Source of the DNA: Rhodoferax ferrireducens T118
GTDB lineage: Bacteria > Pseudomonadota > Gammaproteobacteria > Burkholderiales > Burkholderiaceae_C
Direction: 5' to 3'
DNA length: 64,000 nt
NCBI RefSeq assembly: GCF_000013605.1
Contig: NC_007908.1
Location: 1,736,001 to 1,800,000, forward strand
The translations under genes were made by a program, and so were the position numbers. Positions within the stretch are counted from its first letter, which is position 1. Every line of letters starts with the position of its first letter. Below, piece by piece: positions 52,442-63,120 of the stretch. The notes under the pieces are model-generated. The model was not told the origin of the DNA. It saw only the letters and a list, made by a program, of their open reading frames with translations, and made no database searches.

Positions 52442-54187
52442 ATGATGCCTTTTCACCGTTTCCGTCGTTTCCCCGTGCTGCTTGCCCTCGTTTGCGCGTT
52501 GAGCGCGAGTGCACAAACACAGTCTGGAAAAGCGGCTGAGCCCACGACTTCAGCGCTCAGCAGCGAGCTTTTTTATCAATTGTTGTTGGGGGAGCTCAAT
52601 GCCCGCGGCGGCGAACCCGGCGCCGCTTACTCGCTGATCCTTGATGCGGCGCGAAAAACGAATGATCCAAGACTCTACCAACGTGCTGTTGACATCGCCT
52701 TGCAGGCCCGCTCGGGCGACTCGGCGTTGCTGGCCGCGCGTGCCTGGAAACAAGCGCAGCCCGCCTCCCGTGAGGCCAATCGCTACGTCCTGCAAATATT
52801 GATTGGTCTGAACCGTATTGGCGAGACACTGGAGCCGCTCAAGAGCGAGGTTGCAACAAGCGATGCCAAAGAGCGGGTCAGCACCATCTTGGGTCTTGCA
52901 CGCTATTTTGCCCGCGCGGCCGATAAGAAACTGGCCGCCAGCACGGTTGAGCAGGCGCTGACCAGTCACTTGAACGCGCCAGGGACCGGCGCTGCTGCCT
53001 GGAGCGTTATCGGACGCATGCGTCTTGATGCCGATGACGCCAGCGGCGCATTGAGCGCGGCGCGCAAGGCCCAGGCGCTGGATGCCAAATCAGAGCATCC
53101 CGTCTTGCTGGCCTTGGCCATGATGGGTGCCAAAGTGCCGCAAGCTGAAGCCCTTGTGACTAAATATCTCGAAGGTAAACCGCGGCCCGAGGTGCGAATG
53201 GTGTATGTGCGCGTCTTGCTGGACGCGCAGCGCTATGCTGAGGCGACAACGCAGCTGCAACTCGTGACTTCTGAAAAACCTGACTATGCAGAGGCCTGGC
53301 TGATACGAGGTGTACTCGAATTACAGGAGGGCCATCCCGCTGTGGCCGAACGCTCGCTGCAGCAATTTGTGGATCGGACACTGGCCCAGCGCGACGACAC
53401 ACCGCGCCCGCAAGCGCTGCGTGGTTTGACTCAGGCTTATCTTTCCCTGGCCCAAATTGCCGAGCAAAGGAAGGATTTTGTTCAAGCCGATGTGTGGCTA
53501 CAACGCATTGACAGTCAAGAAGACCGGCTCAACGCCCAACTGCGCCGGGCCGCTCTCCTGGCGCGGCAAGGCAAGCTGGAAGACGCGCGCCAACTGATTC
53601 GCAGCCAACCCGAGGTGTCTCCTGCAGACGGTCGGCTAAAAATAAGTGCCGAAGCACAACTGCTGCGTGACAGCAAGCAGTACCCGGCCGCCTACGAACT
53701 TCTGGCCCAGGCTGTTTCGACCAATCCTGGGGATTTTGACCTCACTTATGACCTGGCCATGGTGGCCGAAAAACTGGGCAAGCTCGATGAGATGGAACAG
53801 CTGCTGCGCAGCGTCATCGCGGGCAAACCCGACGATCCCCATGCCTATAACGCATTAGGCTACTCACTGGCAGATCGAAGCATTCGCTTGGCCGAGGCCA
53901 AACAGCTCGTTTTGAAGGCGCTGGACTATGCGCCAGGTGACCCCTTCATTAGCGACAGTCTGGGCTGGGTTGAATTCCGCAGTGGCAATCTGGCCGAGGC
54001 TCAACGCATTCTGGAGACCGCATTCAAAGCCCGCCCGGATGCAGAAATTGCAGCTCATTTGGGTGAGGTCTTGTGGAACCTGGGTCAGCGCGATCAGGCG
54101 CTGAGCACCTGGAAGCAGGGCTTGGAAATCAACGCCGAAAATGAAACCCTGCTTGAAACACTGAAACGCCTGCGCGTGACCTTGTGA
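52442..54187 (+). CDS. Tetratricopeptide-repeat protein, secreted
   Basis: 581 aa. Signal peptide (LLALVCALSASAQ), then many TPR helices (for example ARKAQALDAKSEHPVLLALAMM, YAEAWLIRGVLELQEG, PHAYNALGYSLADRSIRLAEA). Two adjacent ATGs (52442, 52445) are possible starts. It is the usual upstream neighbour of lolB and ispE in Burkholderiales. TPR proteins scaffold complexes; the partner is not known. Its stop overlaps the lolB start. Confidence 0.88.
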   Translation: MMPFHRFRRFPVLLALVCALSASAQTQSGKAAEPTTSALSSELFYQLLLGELNARGGEPGAAYSLILDAARKTNDPRLYQRAVDIALQARSGDSALLAARAWKQAQPASREANRYVLQILIGLNRIGETLEPLKSEVATSDAKERVSTILGLARYFARAADKKLAASTVEQALTSHLNAPGTGAAAWSVIGRMRLDADDASGALSAARKAQALDAKSEHPVLLALAMMGAKVPQAEALVTKYLEGKPRPEVRMVYVRVLLDAQRYAEATTQLQLVTSEKPDYAEAWLIRGVLELQEGHPAVAERSLQQFVDRTLAQRDDTPRPQALRGLTQAYLSLAQIAEQRKDFVQADVWLQRIDSQEDRLNAQLRRAALLARQGKLEDARQLIRSQPEVSPADGRLKISAEAQLLRDSKQYPAAYELLAQAVSTNPGDFDLTYDLAMVAEKLGKLDEMEQLLRSVIAGKPDDPHAYNALGYSLADRSIRLAEAKQLVLKALDYAPGDPFISDSLGWVEFRSGNLAEAQRILETAFKARPDAEIAAHLGEVLWNLGQRDQALSTWKQGLEINAENETLLETLKRLRVTL

Positions 54188-54696
54188 TGCGGCGCGGCAT
54201 AACTGGTTTTGCGGCTGTTTTTTTTGCTATTGTATTTATAGCTGGTTGTGCAGTCCCGACGAGGGTCAGCACCACAAATCAGTCTGAGCGTTCAATTTGG
54301 CGCGGGCGGCTGGCGGTTCGGGTCGAGTCCGATCAGGCACAGTCTCAGCCCCAGGCCTTTGCTGCCGGGTTTGAGCTGACTGGCAACGCCCAGGCCGGTG
54401 AGTTGACGCTGTACACGCCTGTGGGCACGACCGCCGCGGCGCTCTCCTGGTCGGCCCAAACGGCCCTTATGCGCACCAATGGCGACATTCGCTCTTTTGC
54501 ATCGCTGGACGCCTTGATCCAGCAGGCAGTCGGCGCCGAGATACCCGTGGCGGCGCTCTTTGCCTGGCTGGCGGGAGACAACATGAGTGTGGCGGGCTGG
54601 AGTGCCGACTTGTCGCAACTGGCCAATGGCCGGGTCACCGCCCGGCGCACAGAGCCCGCGCCCGTGACGGAACTGCGTCTGGTGCTTGAAAAGTGA
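54187..54696 (+). CDS. lolB: Outer-membrane lipoprotein receptor LolB
   Basis: 169 aa lipoprotein. Signal peptide with lipobox FIAGC (Cys about residue 22), then the LolB core (RSIWRGRLAVRVESD, AGFELTGNAQAGELTLYTPVG, IPVAALFAWLAGD). It accepts lipoproteins from LolA and inserts them in the outer membrane. ATG 54187 overlaps the TPR stop. The segment coding for the signal peptide coincides with a fragment of the dispersed repeat. Confidence 0.92.
   Translation: MRRGITGFAAVFFAIVFIAGCAVPTRVSTTNQSERSIWRGRLAVRVESDQAQSQPQAFAAGFELTGNAQAGELTLYTPVGTTAAALSWSAQTALMRTNGDIRSFASLDALIQQAVGAEIPVAALFAWLAGDNMSVAGWSADLSQLANGRVTARRTEPAPVTELRLVLEK
54222..54250 (+). repeat. Repeat arm inside the lolB signal-peptide codons
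   Basis: TTTGCTATTGTATTTATAGC followed by TGGTTGTG matches the TTGCTAT-N-ATAGCTG arm of the dispersed element. It encodes the hydrophobic core and the lipobox region. Confidence 0.5.
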
Positions 54697-55556
54697 AGTC
54701 ACTCTACGATATTTGCGCCCCGGCCAAGCTCAACCTGTTTTTGCACATCACAGGCAGGAGAAGCGATGGCTATCATTTGCTGCAGTCGGTCTTCATGCTG
54801 ATTGATTGGTGCGACACACTGCATTTTGACCTGCGTGTCGATGGACAAATCAGCCGCGAGGATCTTGCGACGCCCTTGCCGTTTGACGACCTTGTTGTCC
54901 GCGCTGCGCGGGCTCTGAAGGCTGCCAGCGGCAGTCCATTGGGCGTTCATGTCGGGATCGAAAAATGCATTCCCGCGCAAGCGGGCATGGGCGGTGGATC
55001 TTCCGATGCGGCGTCGACCCTGTTGGCATTGAACCATCTGTGGCGGCTCAACTTTTCACTCGAAAAGCTAATCAGCATCGGGCTGCAACTGGGTGCCGAT
55101 GTCCCGTTTTTTCTGGGTGGTCACAACGCCTGGGTTGAAGGAATCGGTGAGAAAATGGACCCTGTTGTCCTGCCCTCAGGTCGCTTTTTGGTGGTCAAGC
55201 CCGTAGAGGGGCTCGAAACAAGATTAATTTTCTCGGATCCGGCTCTCAAAAGGGACAGTGAAACAGCTATAATTTCAGGCTTCGCTGCAAATGCATTCGG
55301 TTTTGGTCGTAACGACCTGCAGAGTGTTGCCCAAAGACTTTGTCCCGGCGTGACCCAAGCCCTTGAGTGGCTTGCATCGCGTGGACTCAGTGGTCGGATG
55401 ACAGGCTCTGGAAGCGCGGTGTTTGCACAAACGTTGCAAGATGTTGATCTGAGAGGCGCTCCAAGCGGGTTTCAGGTCAGGTTGTGTAAGAGTTTGGATG
55501 TTCATCCCTTGGTGGGTTGGGCAGTCAGCGACAGGTTGTCGGTTGGGAGCGCTTAG
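54693..55556 (+). CDS. ispE: 4-diphosphocytidyl-2-C-methyl-D-erythritol kinase
   Basis: 287 aa GHMP kinase of the MEP isoprenoid pathway. Begins at GTG 54693 overlapping the lolB stop (MKSLYDICAPAKLNLFLHITGRR), ATP loop IPAQAGMGGGSSDAAS, GADVPFFLGGHNAWVEGIGE and GRMTGSGSAVFA. tRNA-Gln follows 14 bp after the stop. Confidence 0.95.
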   Translation: MKSLYDICAPAKLNLFLHITGRRSDGYHLLQSVFMLIDWCDTLHFDLRVDGQISREDLATPLPFDDLVVRAARALKAASGSPLGVHVGIEKCIPAQAGMGGGSSDAASTLLALNHLWRLNFSLEKLISIGLQLGADVPFFLGGHNAWVEGIGEKMDPVVLPSGRFLVVKPVEGLETRLIFSDPALKRDSETAIISGFAANAFGFGRNDLQSVAQRLCPGVTQALEWLASRGLSGRMTGSGSAVFAQTLQDVDLRGAPSGFQVRLCKSLDVHPLVGWAVSDRLSVGSA

Positions 55557-55570
55557 CTGCCAACCCGTGT

Positions 55571-55647
55571 AGGGGAGTCGCCAAGTTGGTTAAGGCACTG
55601 GATTTTGATTCCAGCATGCGAAGGTTCGAATCCTTCTTCCCCTGCCA
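55571..55647 (+). tRNA. tRNA-Gln (anticodon UUG)
   Basis: 77 nt with encoded CCA. Acceptor AGGGGAG/TTCCCCT, D stem GCC/GGC, anticodon stem CTGGA/TCCAG with loop TTTTGAT (anticodon TTG), T stem GAAGG/CCTTC with TTCGAAT. Lies between ispE and prs, a common position in Burkholderiales. Confidence 0.97.
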
Positions 55648-55715
55648 AATATTTTGTTGTATGGTCCGGCCGCCGGACGTACTGACGCAAACGCTACTCA
55701 ATCGCTGGAATACTC

Positions 55716-56693
55716 ATGCAGGCTCCCCACACCCCTGATTTCATGGTTTTTACCGGCAATGCCAATCCGGCTATGGCAGAGGACATTGCCAGCTACCTCA
55801 ATATTTCACTGGGAGCGGCGACGGTTGGCAGATTTTCGGACGGCGAAGTCACCGTCGAAATCAATCAAAACGTGCGGGCACGGGATGTTTTTGTGGTGCA
55901 GTCCACTTGCGCGCCGACCAACGATAACCTGATGGAATTGCTCATCATGGTGGACGCACTCAAGCGCGCGTCGGCAGAACGCATCAGTGCCGTGATCCCC
56001 TATTTCGGTTATGCGCGGCAAGACCGTCGCCCACGCTCCAGCCGTGTCCCGATTACGGCCAAGGTCGTCGCCAACATGCTGCAGACCGTTGGTGTGGCCC
56101 GTGTTCTGACCATGGATTTGCATGCGGACCAGATTCAGGGTTTTTTTGATATTCCAGTCGACAATATTTTTGCGTCCCCCGTTCTGCTGGGCGATCTGCG
56201 TCAGAAAAATTACGAAGACCTGATTGTGGTGTCGCCCGATGTGGGGGGTGTGGTGCGCGCGCGTGCCCTGGCCAAGCAGCTCAATTGCGACCTCGCCATC
56301 ATCGACAAACGTCGTCCCCGAGCCAATGTGAGCGAAGTGATGCACGTGATTGGAGAAATTGATGGCCGCAACTGCGTCATCATGGATGACATGATCGACA
56401 CTGCTGGTACCTTGGTCAAGGCGGCTGAGGTTTTGAAAGAGCGCGGCGCAAAAAAGGTCTATGCCTACTGCACGCACCCTATTTTTTCGGGGCCCGCCAT
56501 AGAGCGCATCACCAATGGCGATGCGCTTGATGAAGTGGTGGTCACGAACACCATCCCTTTGAGCCAGACGGCATCCGCCTGCGGCAAAATTAGGCAACTG
56601 AGTGTCGCGCCGCTGATCGCCGAGACGATCCAGCGTATTGCCAAAGGCGATTCAGTCATGAGTTTGTTCTCGGATCAGGAAAACCTCTTTTGA
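55716..56693 (+). CDS. prs: Ribose-phosphate pyrophosphokinase
   Basis: 325 aa. Makes PRPP from ribose 5-phosphate and ATP. Motifs: [42 protein letters not shown] segment, [19 protein letters not shown], and PRPP loop [16 protein letters not shown]. Full length for the class. Confidence 0.97.
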   Translation: MQAPHTPDFMVFTGNANPAMAEDIASYLNISLGAATVGRFSDGEVTVEINQNVRARDVFVVQSTCAPTNDNLMELLIMVDALKRASAERISAVIPYFGYARQDRRPRSSRVPITAKVVANMLQTVGVARVLTMDLHADQIQGFFDIPVDNIFASPVLLGDLRQKNYEDLIVVSPDVGGVVRARALAKQLNCDLAIIDKRRPRANVSEVMHVIGEIDGRNCVIMDDMIDTAGTLVKAAEVLKERGAKKVYAYCTHPIFSGPAIERITNGDALDEVVVTNTIPLSQTASACGKIRQLSVAPLIAETIQRIAKGDSVMSLFSDQENLF

Positions 56694-56837
56694 GGTTTCT
56701 GCAGAGCTTCATGAGAGGTTTTGCAGAGTCTTTCTGATTTGGGCAAAAGTGGGCTCACGCACAAAACATGATGTGTATTGAGCTTTTTTAAATCGGAGTC
56801 ACACTGGTCGCGGTGGACTCCTCCTGGAGTAAAAACT

Positions 56838-57509
56838 ATGAAATTCGTCGCTTTTGAGCGCGCCAAGCAGGGCACGGGTGCGAGCCGCCGTCTCCGCATC
56901 ACCGGTCGCACACCGGGTATTGTTTATGGTGGTGGCGCTGAGCCACAACAGATCGAGATCGATCACAATGCCCTCTGGCATGCCTTGAAAAAAGAGGCAT
57001 TCCACGCCGCCGTTCTGGATATGGAGCTGGACGGAAAAGACAATAAGGTTTTGCTGCGTGACGTGCAAATGCACCCGTTCAAGCAGCTCATCCTGCACGT
57101 TGACTTCCAGCGCGTCGATGCCAGTACCCGACTGCACATGAAAGTGCCGTTGCACTACAGCGGCGATGAAAACTCGCCCGCCGTCAAGACCGAAGGCTGC
57201 ATTGCCAATCACGTGATCACCGAAATCGAAGTGTTGTGCCTGCCGACTGATCTGCCTGAATTCATCGCCGTGGATTTGAGTGGCCTGAAAAAAGGTGCCT
57301 CTCTGCATTTGGCCGATGTCGCACTGCCCAAGGGCGTGACCGCCGTGACACGCGGCAACAAAAACCCGGTTCTGGTATCGGTGGTGGTTATTGGTGCCGC
57401 AGAGGCGCCGGTTGCCGAAGCTGGCGCGGCACCAGTTGCTGCTGCTGCACCCGCAGCAGCTGGCAAGGCGGCGCCTGCAGCCAAAGCACCAGCAGCCAAG
57501 AAGAAGTAA
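56838..57509 (+). CDS. rplY: 50S ribosomal protein L25 (general stress protein Ctc form)
   Basis: 223 aa. N-terminal 5S rRNA-binding L25 domain ([37 protein letters not shown]), then the TL5/Ctc C-terminal domain ([23 protein letters not shown]) and an Ala/Pro/Lys-rich tail. ATG 56838 has a GGAG Shine-Dalgarno. A strong terminator follows at 57596. Confidence 0.96.
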   Translation: MKFVAFERAKQGTGASRRLRITGRTPGIVYGGGAEPQQIEIDHNALWHALKKEAFHAAVLDMELDGKDNKVLLRDVQMHPFKQLILHVDFQRVDASTRLHMKVPLHYSGDENSPAVKTEGCIANHVITEIEVLCLPTDLPEFIAVDLSGLKKGASLHLADVALPKGVTAVTRGNKNPVLVSVVVIGAAEAPVAEAGAAPVAAAAPAAAGKAAPAAKAPAAKKK

Positions 57510-57595
57510 CGCTTGAAGTGTTGGCGCAGCGCGCCCTGCCACGCAGGTCGCGCTGTGTTACATCAATGGCAATGACTAACTGCCAACTTCCCCTT

Positions 57596-57627
57596 AATGG
57601 CCCACTCGTGGGCCATTTTGTTTTTTT
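57596..57627 (+). terminator. Intrinsic terminator between rplY and pth
   Basis: Inverted repeat AATGGCCCA/TGGGCCATT (57596-57617) followed by a T-rich run TTGTTTTTTT. It ends the prs-rplY transcript 24 bp before the pth ATG. Confidence 0.85.
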
Positions 57628-57650
57628 GCGCTTACCCTGATAATTTGGAC

Positions 57651-58274
57651 ATGATCAAACTCTTTGTTGGTCTTGGCAACCCCGGCCCCGAATACGAATT
57701 CACCCGTCACAACGCGGGCTTTTGGTGGCTGGACGCGGTCGCCCGCGAGCTCAAAGCAAGTCTGGCGATGGACAAAACTTACCATGGCCTGGTAACGCGA
57801 GTCACCGTCAACGGGCAAGCGGTCTGGCTGCTCAAACCGCAAACCTTCATGAACCTGAGCGGTAAATCGGTCGCAGCACTGGCCCGTTTCTTCAAGATTG
57901 AGCCACAGGAAATACTGGTGGCACACGACGAACTGGATATCGTGCCCGGCGAGGCCAAGCTCAAGCTTGGAGGCAGCCATGCCGGCCACAACGGTTTGCG
58001 TGACATTCACGCTCAACTGGGTACCGACGACTATTGGCGCCTGCGCTTGGGTGTCGGGCATCCGGGTGTCAAGTCGGAAGTCATCAACTGGGTGTTGAAG
58101 AAACCATCGCTGGATCACCGACTGGCGATGGATCAGTGCATCGCCCGCGCCATCACAGCCCTGCCGCACCTGTTGGCCGGTGACATGGACAAAGCCACGC
58201 TGCTGATACACACCAGCAAGCCGCCCAGACCGAAGCCGCCCAGACCTGAAAATACACTGCCTGCAGTGCCGTAA
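57651..58274 (+). CDS. pth: Peptidyl-tRNA hydrolase
   Basis: 207 aa. Releases peptides from peptidyl-tRNA. Motifs: [21 protein letters not shown] (catalytic His), [45 protein letters not shown] and [13 protein letters not shown] 57651 was chosen by homology. The C-terminal tail is Lys/Pro-rich with a repeated PPRPKPP unit. Confidence 0.96.
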
Positions 58275-58314
58275 ATCCAGACACGCTTTTATCCCATCCA
58301 ACCGGAGCTGCACC

Positions 58315-58767
58315 ATGCCAGGTCACACGTTAATTGCTATGTTTATAGCAGCATCTTGCGCTTTATCGACGGGGGCTAACGCTCAAAAAGTCTATAAGTG
58401 TGGCAATGTCTACAGCCAGACGCCCTGTCCCGGTGGGGACCTTATCGATCCGGCGGACCCGCGCACTTCGGCCCAGAAAGATCAGACCGATCTGGCCATT
58501 GGTCGTGATGCTCGTCTTGCTGACGCGATGGAGAAGGCCCGGCTGGCGCAAGAGAAAAAAGACCTGGCTGCGAACACGCCGACGAAAAAGTCGCTGGAAA
58601 AGCCAGCAAGCGCCAAGACCCCAAAAAAGCTCAGTACCCAGCAGGCGAAAGTAAAGAAAAAGAAAGAAAAAGAGTCTGACTATTTTGTCGCGCAGCTTCC
58701 GGGCGACAAAAAGAAAAAATCGACGCTCAAAAAGAGCACGCCGGAAAAGGACGTGAACAAGATCTGA
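58315..58767 (+). CDS. Secreted lysine-rich protein with DUF4124-like N-terminus
   Basis: 150 aa. Signal peptide (residues 1-24, ending ANAQ), then KVYKCGNVYSQTPCPGG, which resembles a DUF4124 Cys pair. A long charged, lysine-rich helical region follows (AKVKKKKEKESD, KKKKSTLKKSTPEK). No enzymatic motif. Much of the signal peptide is encoded by a copy of the dispersed repeat. Function unknown. Confidence 0.75.
   Translation: MPGHTLIAMFIAASCALSTGANAQKVYKCGNVYSQTPCPGGDLIDPADPRTSAQKDQTDLAIGRDARLADAMEKARLAQEKKDLAANTPTKKSLEKPASAKTPKKLSTQQAKVKKKKEKESDYFVAQLPGDKKKKSTLKKSTPEKDVNKI
58332..58382 (+). repeat. Dispersed ACGGGGGCT repeat inside the 58315 gene
   Basis: AATTGCTATGTTTATAGCAG followed by GACGGGGGCTAACGC. 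It lies in frame inside the signal-peptide coding region (LIAMFIAASCALSTGAN). Confidence 0.7.
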
Positions 58768-58791
58768 CGCCGGCCGCGTCGATGGCGTCGC

Positions 58792-59082
<291 letters not shown>

Positions 59083-59239
59083 TCAAAGGTATTCGGATTA
59101 ACTAACATGGTTCTAATTATCGATGCTGCCACACCAGGCGGCCTCAAGTCCCTACTGGCATCAGGCCCACAATCGAACAACCGGATAGGGTCAGTGTGCG
59201 GCACTCGCCGGCCACCGCGGCTTGCGGTGAGCGGCCGTC

Positions 59240-61909
59240 TCACGACGCTGCGAGAGTGGGGCGCTTGTGCCGCAGCCAGAGCTTCTCGATCTCGACTGCG
59301 ATGAAGACCACAGCGGACGCCGCGAGACATAACATCAGCTCCACCGGACTCAGGGCCTGTGTCTTGAAAATCGGGTTCAGCACCGGCACGTAAATCGTGG
59401 CCATTTGCAGCACGAAAGTCAGCAGCACAGCGCCCAGCAGCGGCCGGTTCGAGCCCAGGCCGAGGCGCCACAGTGACTCGGTCTCCGAGCGGATCGCCAG
59501 CACATGCGCCATTTGCCCCAGCGTCAACACGGTAAACACCATGGTCTGCCAGTGCGCATGGCCGGTGGACATCGCCCAGGCTTGCACCAGCAGACATAAA
59601 CCACCAAGCAGCAAACCAACCCACAAAATGTGCTGCCACAGCCCGTTGACGAACAGGCTCTCCTGCGGCGCGCGCGGCGGGCGCTGCATGATGCCGCGTT
59701 CCGCCGGCTCGGCCGCCAGCGCCAGGCCCGGCAGGCCGTCGGTCACCAGGTTGACCCAGAGGATGTGAATGGGCAGCAGCGGGATGGGCAAGCCCAGCAT
59801 CGGGGCCAGAAAGATGGTCCAGATTTCGCCCGAATTGCCGGTCATGGCATAGCGGACAAATTTCCGGATGTTGTCGTAAATGCGCCTGCCTTCCCGCACG
59901 GCGGCAACGATGGTGGCAAAGTTGTCGTCCAGCAGGACCAGACTCGCCGCCTCGCGCGCCACATCGGTGCCGCCACGGCCCATGGCCACGCCGATATCGG
60001 CCCGCTTGAGGGCCGGTGCGTCGTTCACGCCGTCGCCCGTCATGGCGACGAACTCGCCGCGCGCCTGCAAGGCTTCGACAATGCGAATCTTCTGCGCCGG
60101 ATCGACCCGTGCGTAGACCCGCACGGAAGCCACGCGCTCGCGCAAAGCCGCTTCATCGATGGAAGCCAACTCAAGGCCGGTCAGCACCTCAGCGGAGCCA
60201 TCCACGACGATGCCCAGACGCCGCGCAATCGCCAGCGCCGTGGCCGGGTGGTCGCCGGTGATCATCACCGGCGTGATGCCTGCCGTTTGGCAGTCGTGCA
60301 CGGCGAGCGCCGCCTCCGGGCGCGGCGGATCGATCAAACCCACCAGCCCGATCAGGCTCAGGCCGGACTCCAGCGACTCGACTTCTCCGGGCGCGGGCAG
60401 CATCGCATGTGCGCGACAGGCCAGCGCCAGCACGCGCAAGCCCCGGGCCGCCATGGCCTCGGCGGCCGCCAGCATGGCCTCTTGCTGCAGCGGCACCGCA
60501 CCCTCCACACGCCATTGCGCGCTGCACAGGGGAATCACCGATTCGGGCGCACCCTTGGTGTAGGCCAACAAGCCGGTCTCCGATCGATGCACGGTGCTCA
60601 TGCGCTTGCGCTCCGAGTCGAACGGCAGTTCCTGTACCCGTTCAAACTGGCGCTCCAACTCGGCTTTGTCGAGCCCGGCCTCCAGCGCCACTTGCGTGAG
60701 CGCGGTTTCGGTCGGGTCGCCCTGCCACCGCCCTTCGCGGTTGCGGCTGGCGTCGTTGCACAAGGCTGCCGCACGCAACAGCTCCAGATGGAGCGGCCCG
60801 GCAGGCTCGCGACCCGGGGCGCCGCTTCCCGGCACCCACTCCTGCCCATCGGCCAGCAGCAGTTCTGCGTGCATGTGGTTCTGCGTCAGGGTGCCGGTCT
60901 TGTCTGAGCAGATGAAGGTGACCGAACCCAGCGTCTCGACCGAGGGCAAACGGCGGATCAGGGCATTGAGCGACACCATGCGACGCGCGCCCAGCGCCAG
61001 CAACACCGTCACCACCGCAGGCAAGGCCTCGGGAATGGCGGCCACGGCCAGGCTCACGGCGGTCAGGATCATCAGCATCGGATCTTCGCCGCGCATCACC
61101 CCGACCAGAAAAATCACCCCGCAGATGGCGATGACCGCCAGCGCCAGCCGTTTGCCGAAAGCCGCCAGGCGCAGCTGCAGCGGCGTGCTGCGGTCGGTGT
61201 CGCGGTCCAGCAACCTGGCCACCTTGCCCAGTTCGGTTGCCATGCCGGTGGCGACCACCAGACCGCGTCCGCGGCCGTAGGTGGCCGTGGTGCCCTTGAA
61301 GGCCATGTTGAGACGGTCGCCCAGCGGATGGGCGACACCATTCAATGTGGAGGTGTGTTTTGCCACCGTGACCGACTCGCCGGTCAGCGCCGATTCATCC
61401 ACCTTGAGTTGGGCAATCTCGATCAAGCGCAGATCCGCCGGCACCTGGTTGCCAGCCTCCAGCAACACAATATCACCGGGCACCAATTCACTGGCCGGGA
61501 CCACCTGGGCCTGCCCACTGCGCAAGACGGTGGCCTGGGTGGCGGCCAGTTGCTGGAGCGCCGCCATGGCTTTGTCAGCTCGCCACGCCTGCACAAATCC
61601 GATGGCGGCATTGAGCAGCACGATCACCAGAATCGCCAGCGTATCAACCAGATCGCCGATGACGCCCGAGATCACGGCGGCGCCGATCAGTACCAGCACC
61701 ATGAAATCCTTGAATTGGTCAATAAACTGGCCCCAAAGACTGCGTCCCGGCCGCCCCTGGATTTCATTCGGGCCGTGCTGTTGCGCACGGCGGCTGGCCT
61801 CGTCCTCATGCAGGCCATGCGCCGGGTCCACCCCGTGATGGCGGGCTAACTCCTGGGCATCATGCAGGTGCCAGTTATCCTTGGTAACCGGAGGTGCTTC
61901 CTGCGCCAT
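59240..61909 (-). CDS. Cation-transporting P-type ATPase (Ca2+-ATPase/PacL-like, type II)
   Basis: 889 aa. Cation ATPase N-terminal domain (HGVDPAHGLHEDEASRRAQQHGPNEI), actuator motif ALTGESV, M4 motif IPEALPAVV, phosphorylation site CSDKTGTLTQNHM, hinge MTGDGVNDAPALKRADIG, and M5-M6 segment VNLVTDGLPGLALA. Type II pump for Ca2+ or another divalent cation. The universal stress gene lies 28 bp upstream on the same strand, so they may be co-expressed. Confidence 0.94.
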   Translation of the reverse strand: MAQEAPPVTKDNWHLHDAQELARHHGVDPAHGLHEDEASRRAQQHGPNEIQGRPGRSLWGQFIDQFKDFMVLVLIGAAVISGVIGDLVDTLAILVIVLLNAAIGFVQAWRADKAMAALQQLAATQATVLRSGQAQVVPASELVPGDIVLLEAGNQVPADLRLIEIAQLKVDESALTGESVTVAKHTSTLNGVAHPLGDRLNMAFKGTTATYGRGRGLVVATGMATELGKVARLLDRDTDRSTPLQLRLAAFGKRLALAVIAICGVIFLVGVMRGEDPMLMILTAVSLAVAAIPEALPAVVTVLLALGARRMVSLNALIRRLPSVETLGSVTFICSDKTGTLTQNHMHAELLLADGQEWVPGSGAPGREPAGPLHLELLRAAALCNDASRNREGRWQGDPTETALTQVALEAGLDKAELERQFERVQELPFDSERKRMSTVHRSETGLLAYTKGAPESVIPLCSAQWRVEGAVPLQQEAMLAAAEAMAARGLRVLALACRAHAMLPAPGEVESLESGLSLIGLVGLIDPPRPEAALAVHDCQTAGITPVMITGDHPATALAIARRLGIVVDGSAEVLTGLELASIDEAALRERVASVRVYARVDPAQKIRIVEALQARGEFVAMTGDGVNDAPALKRADIGVAMGRGGTDVAREAASLVLLDDNFATIVAAVREGRRIYDNIRKFVRYAMTGNSGEIWTIFLAPMLGLPIPLLPIHILWVNLVTDGLPGLALAAEPAERGIMQRPPRAPQESLFVNGLWQHILWVGLLLGGLCLLVQAWAMSTGHAHWQTMVFTVLTLGQMAHVLAIRSETESLWRLGLGSNRPLLGAVLLTFVLQMATIYVPVLNPIFKTQALSPVELMLCLAASAVVFIAVEIEKLWLRHKRPTLAAS

Positions 61910-61937
61910 CGCGACTTCAATGCGGGCTCAACCCCTG

Positions 61938-62408
61938 TCATTGAACCTCATCAAGGTCAGCCTCATCAACATCCGGTGCTTGCGCCGCCTTGATAATCAT
62001 GACCGGCACATTCGCGGCGTGCAGCACTTCATTGGATACCGATCCCAGCAAGGCACTGCGCAAGGGACTCATGCCGCTGGCACCCATCACCACCAGATCG
62101 CATCCAAAACGCTCCAGAATATCAATCAGGGTATGGGCTGGATCACCTGAGGCCACTTCAGACTCGTAGGGAATGTTGGCCTCCTGCAGTAGCGCCTCGG
62201 CCGCCGCCAGCGTATGAGCGCCAGCCGCGGCGCTGACCTCTTCAATCACTTGTGGATCGTGCGCCACCATCAACTCATACAAAGTGGCAGATTCCTGAAC
62301 ATTGGCCAACACCATGCTGCTCTCCAGGCCGTCTTGCGCCATGCGAATGGCAAAGCGAACAGCGTCCAACGCGACAGTGGAGCCATCCACGGGCAATAAT
62401 ATTTTCAT
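61938..62408 (-). CDS. Universal stress protein (UspA family)
   Basis: 156 aa. KILLPVDGSTVALDAVRFAI at the N-terminus and ATP-binding motif VVMGASGMSPLRSALLGSVSNEVL (G-x2-G-x9-G-S). ATG 62408 has a good Shine-Dalgarno (CCGGAGAAA). It is upstream of the P-type ATPase gene. Confidence 0.93.
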   Translation of the reverse strand: MKILLPVDGSTVALDAVRFAIRMAQDGLESSMVLANVQESATLYELMVAHDPQVIEEVSAAAGAHTLAAAEALLQEANIPYESEVASGDPAHTLIDILERFGCDLVVMGASGMSPLRSALLGSVSNEVLHAANVPVMIIKAAQAPDVDEADLDEVQ

Positions 62409-62535
62409 TTTTTTCTCCGGTTTGAGTTCGGGTTCTTGAAGATTGAGATTGAAATGGTCCAAGCGTGGAAAGCGCGCTTGAACCCTGCTGCCACAGGGGG
62501 TCAATATACGCCAGTCATGGCCAACGGCACTGACC

Positions 62536-63075
<540 letters not shown>

Positions 63076-63120
63076 TCAATGGGCCTTGGGGCTTGGCTGA
63101 TGAACATTATGCAGCGCCGC

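Noticed and set aside
59630..60907. Plus-strand frame of 425 codons opposite the P-type ATPase
   Set aside because: The ATPase on the minus strand carries all family motifs across this segment; the plus frame is a shadow.
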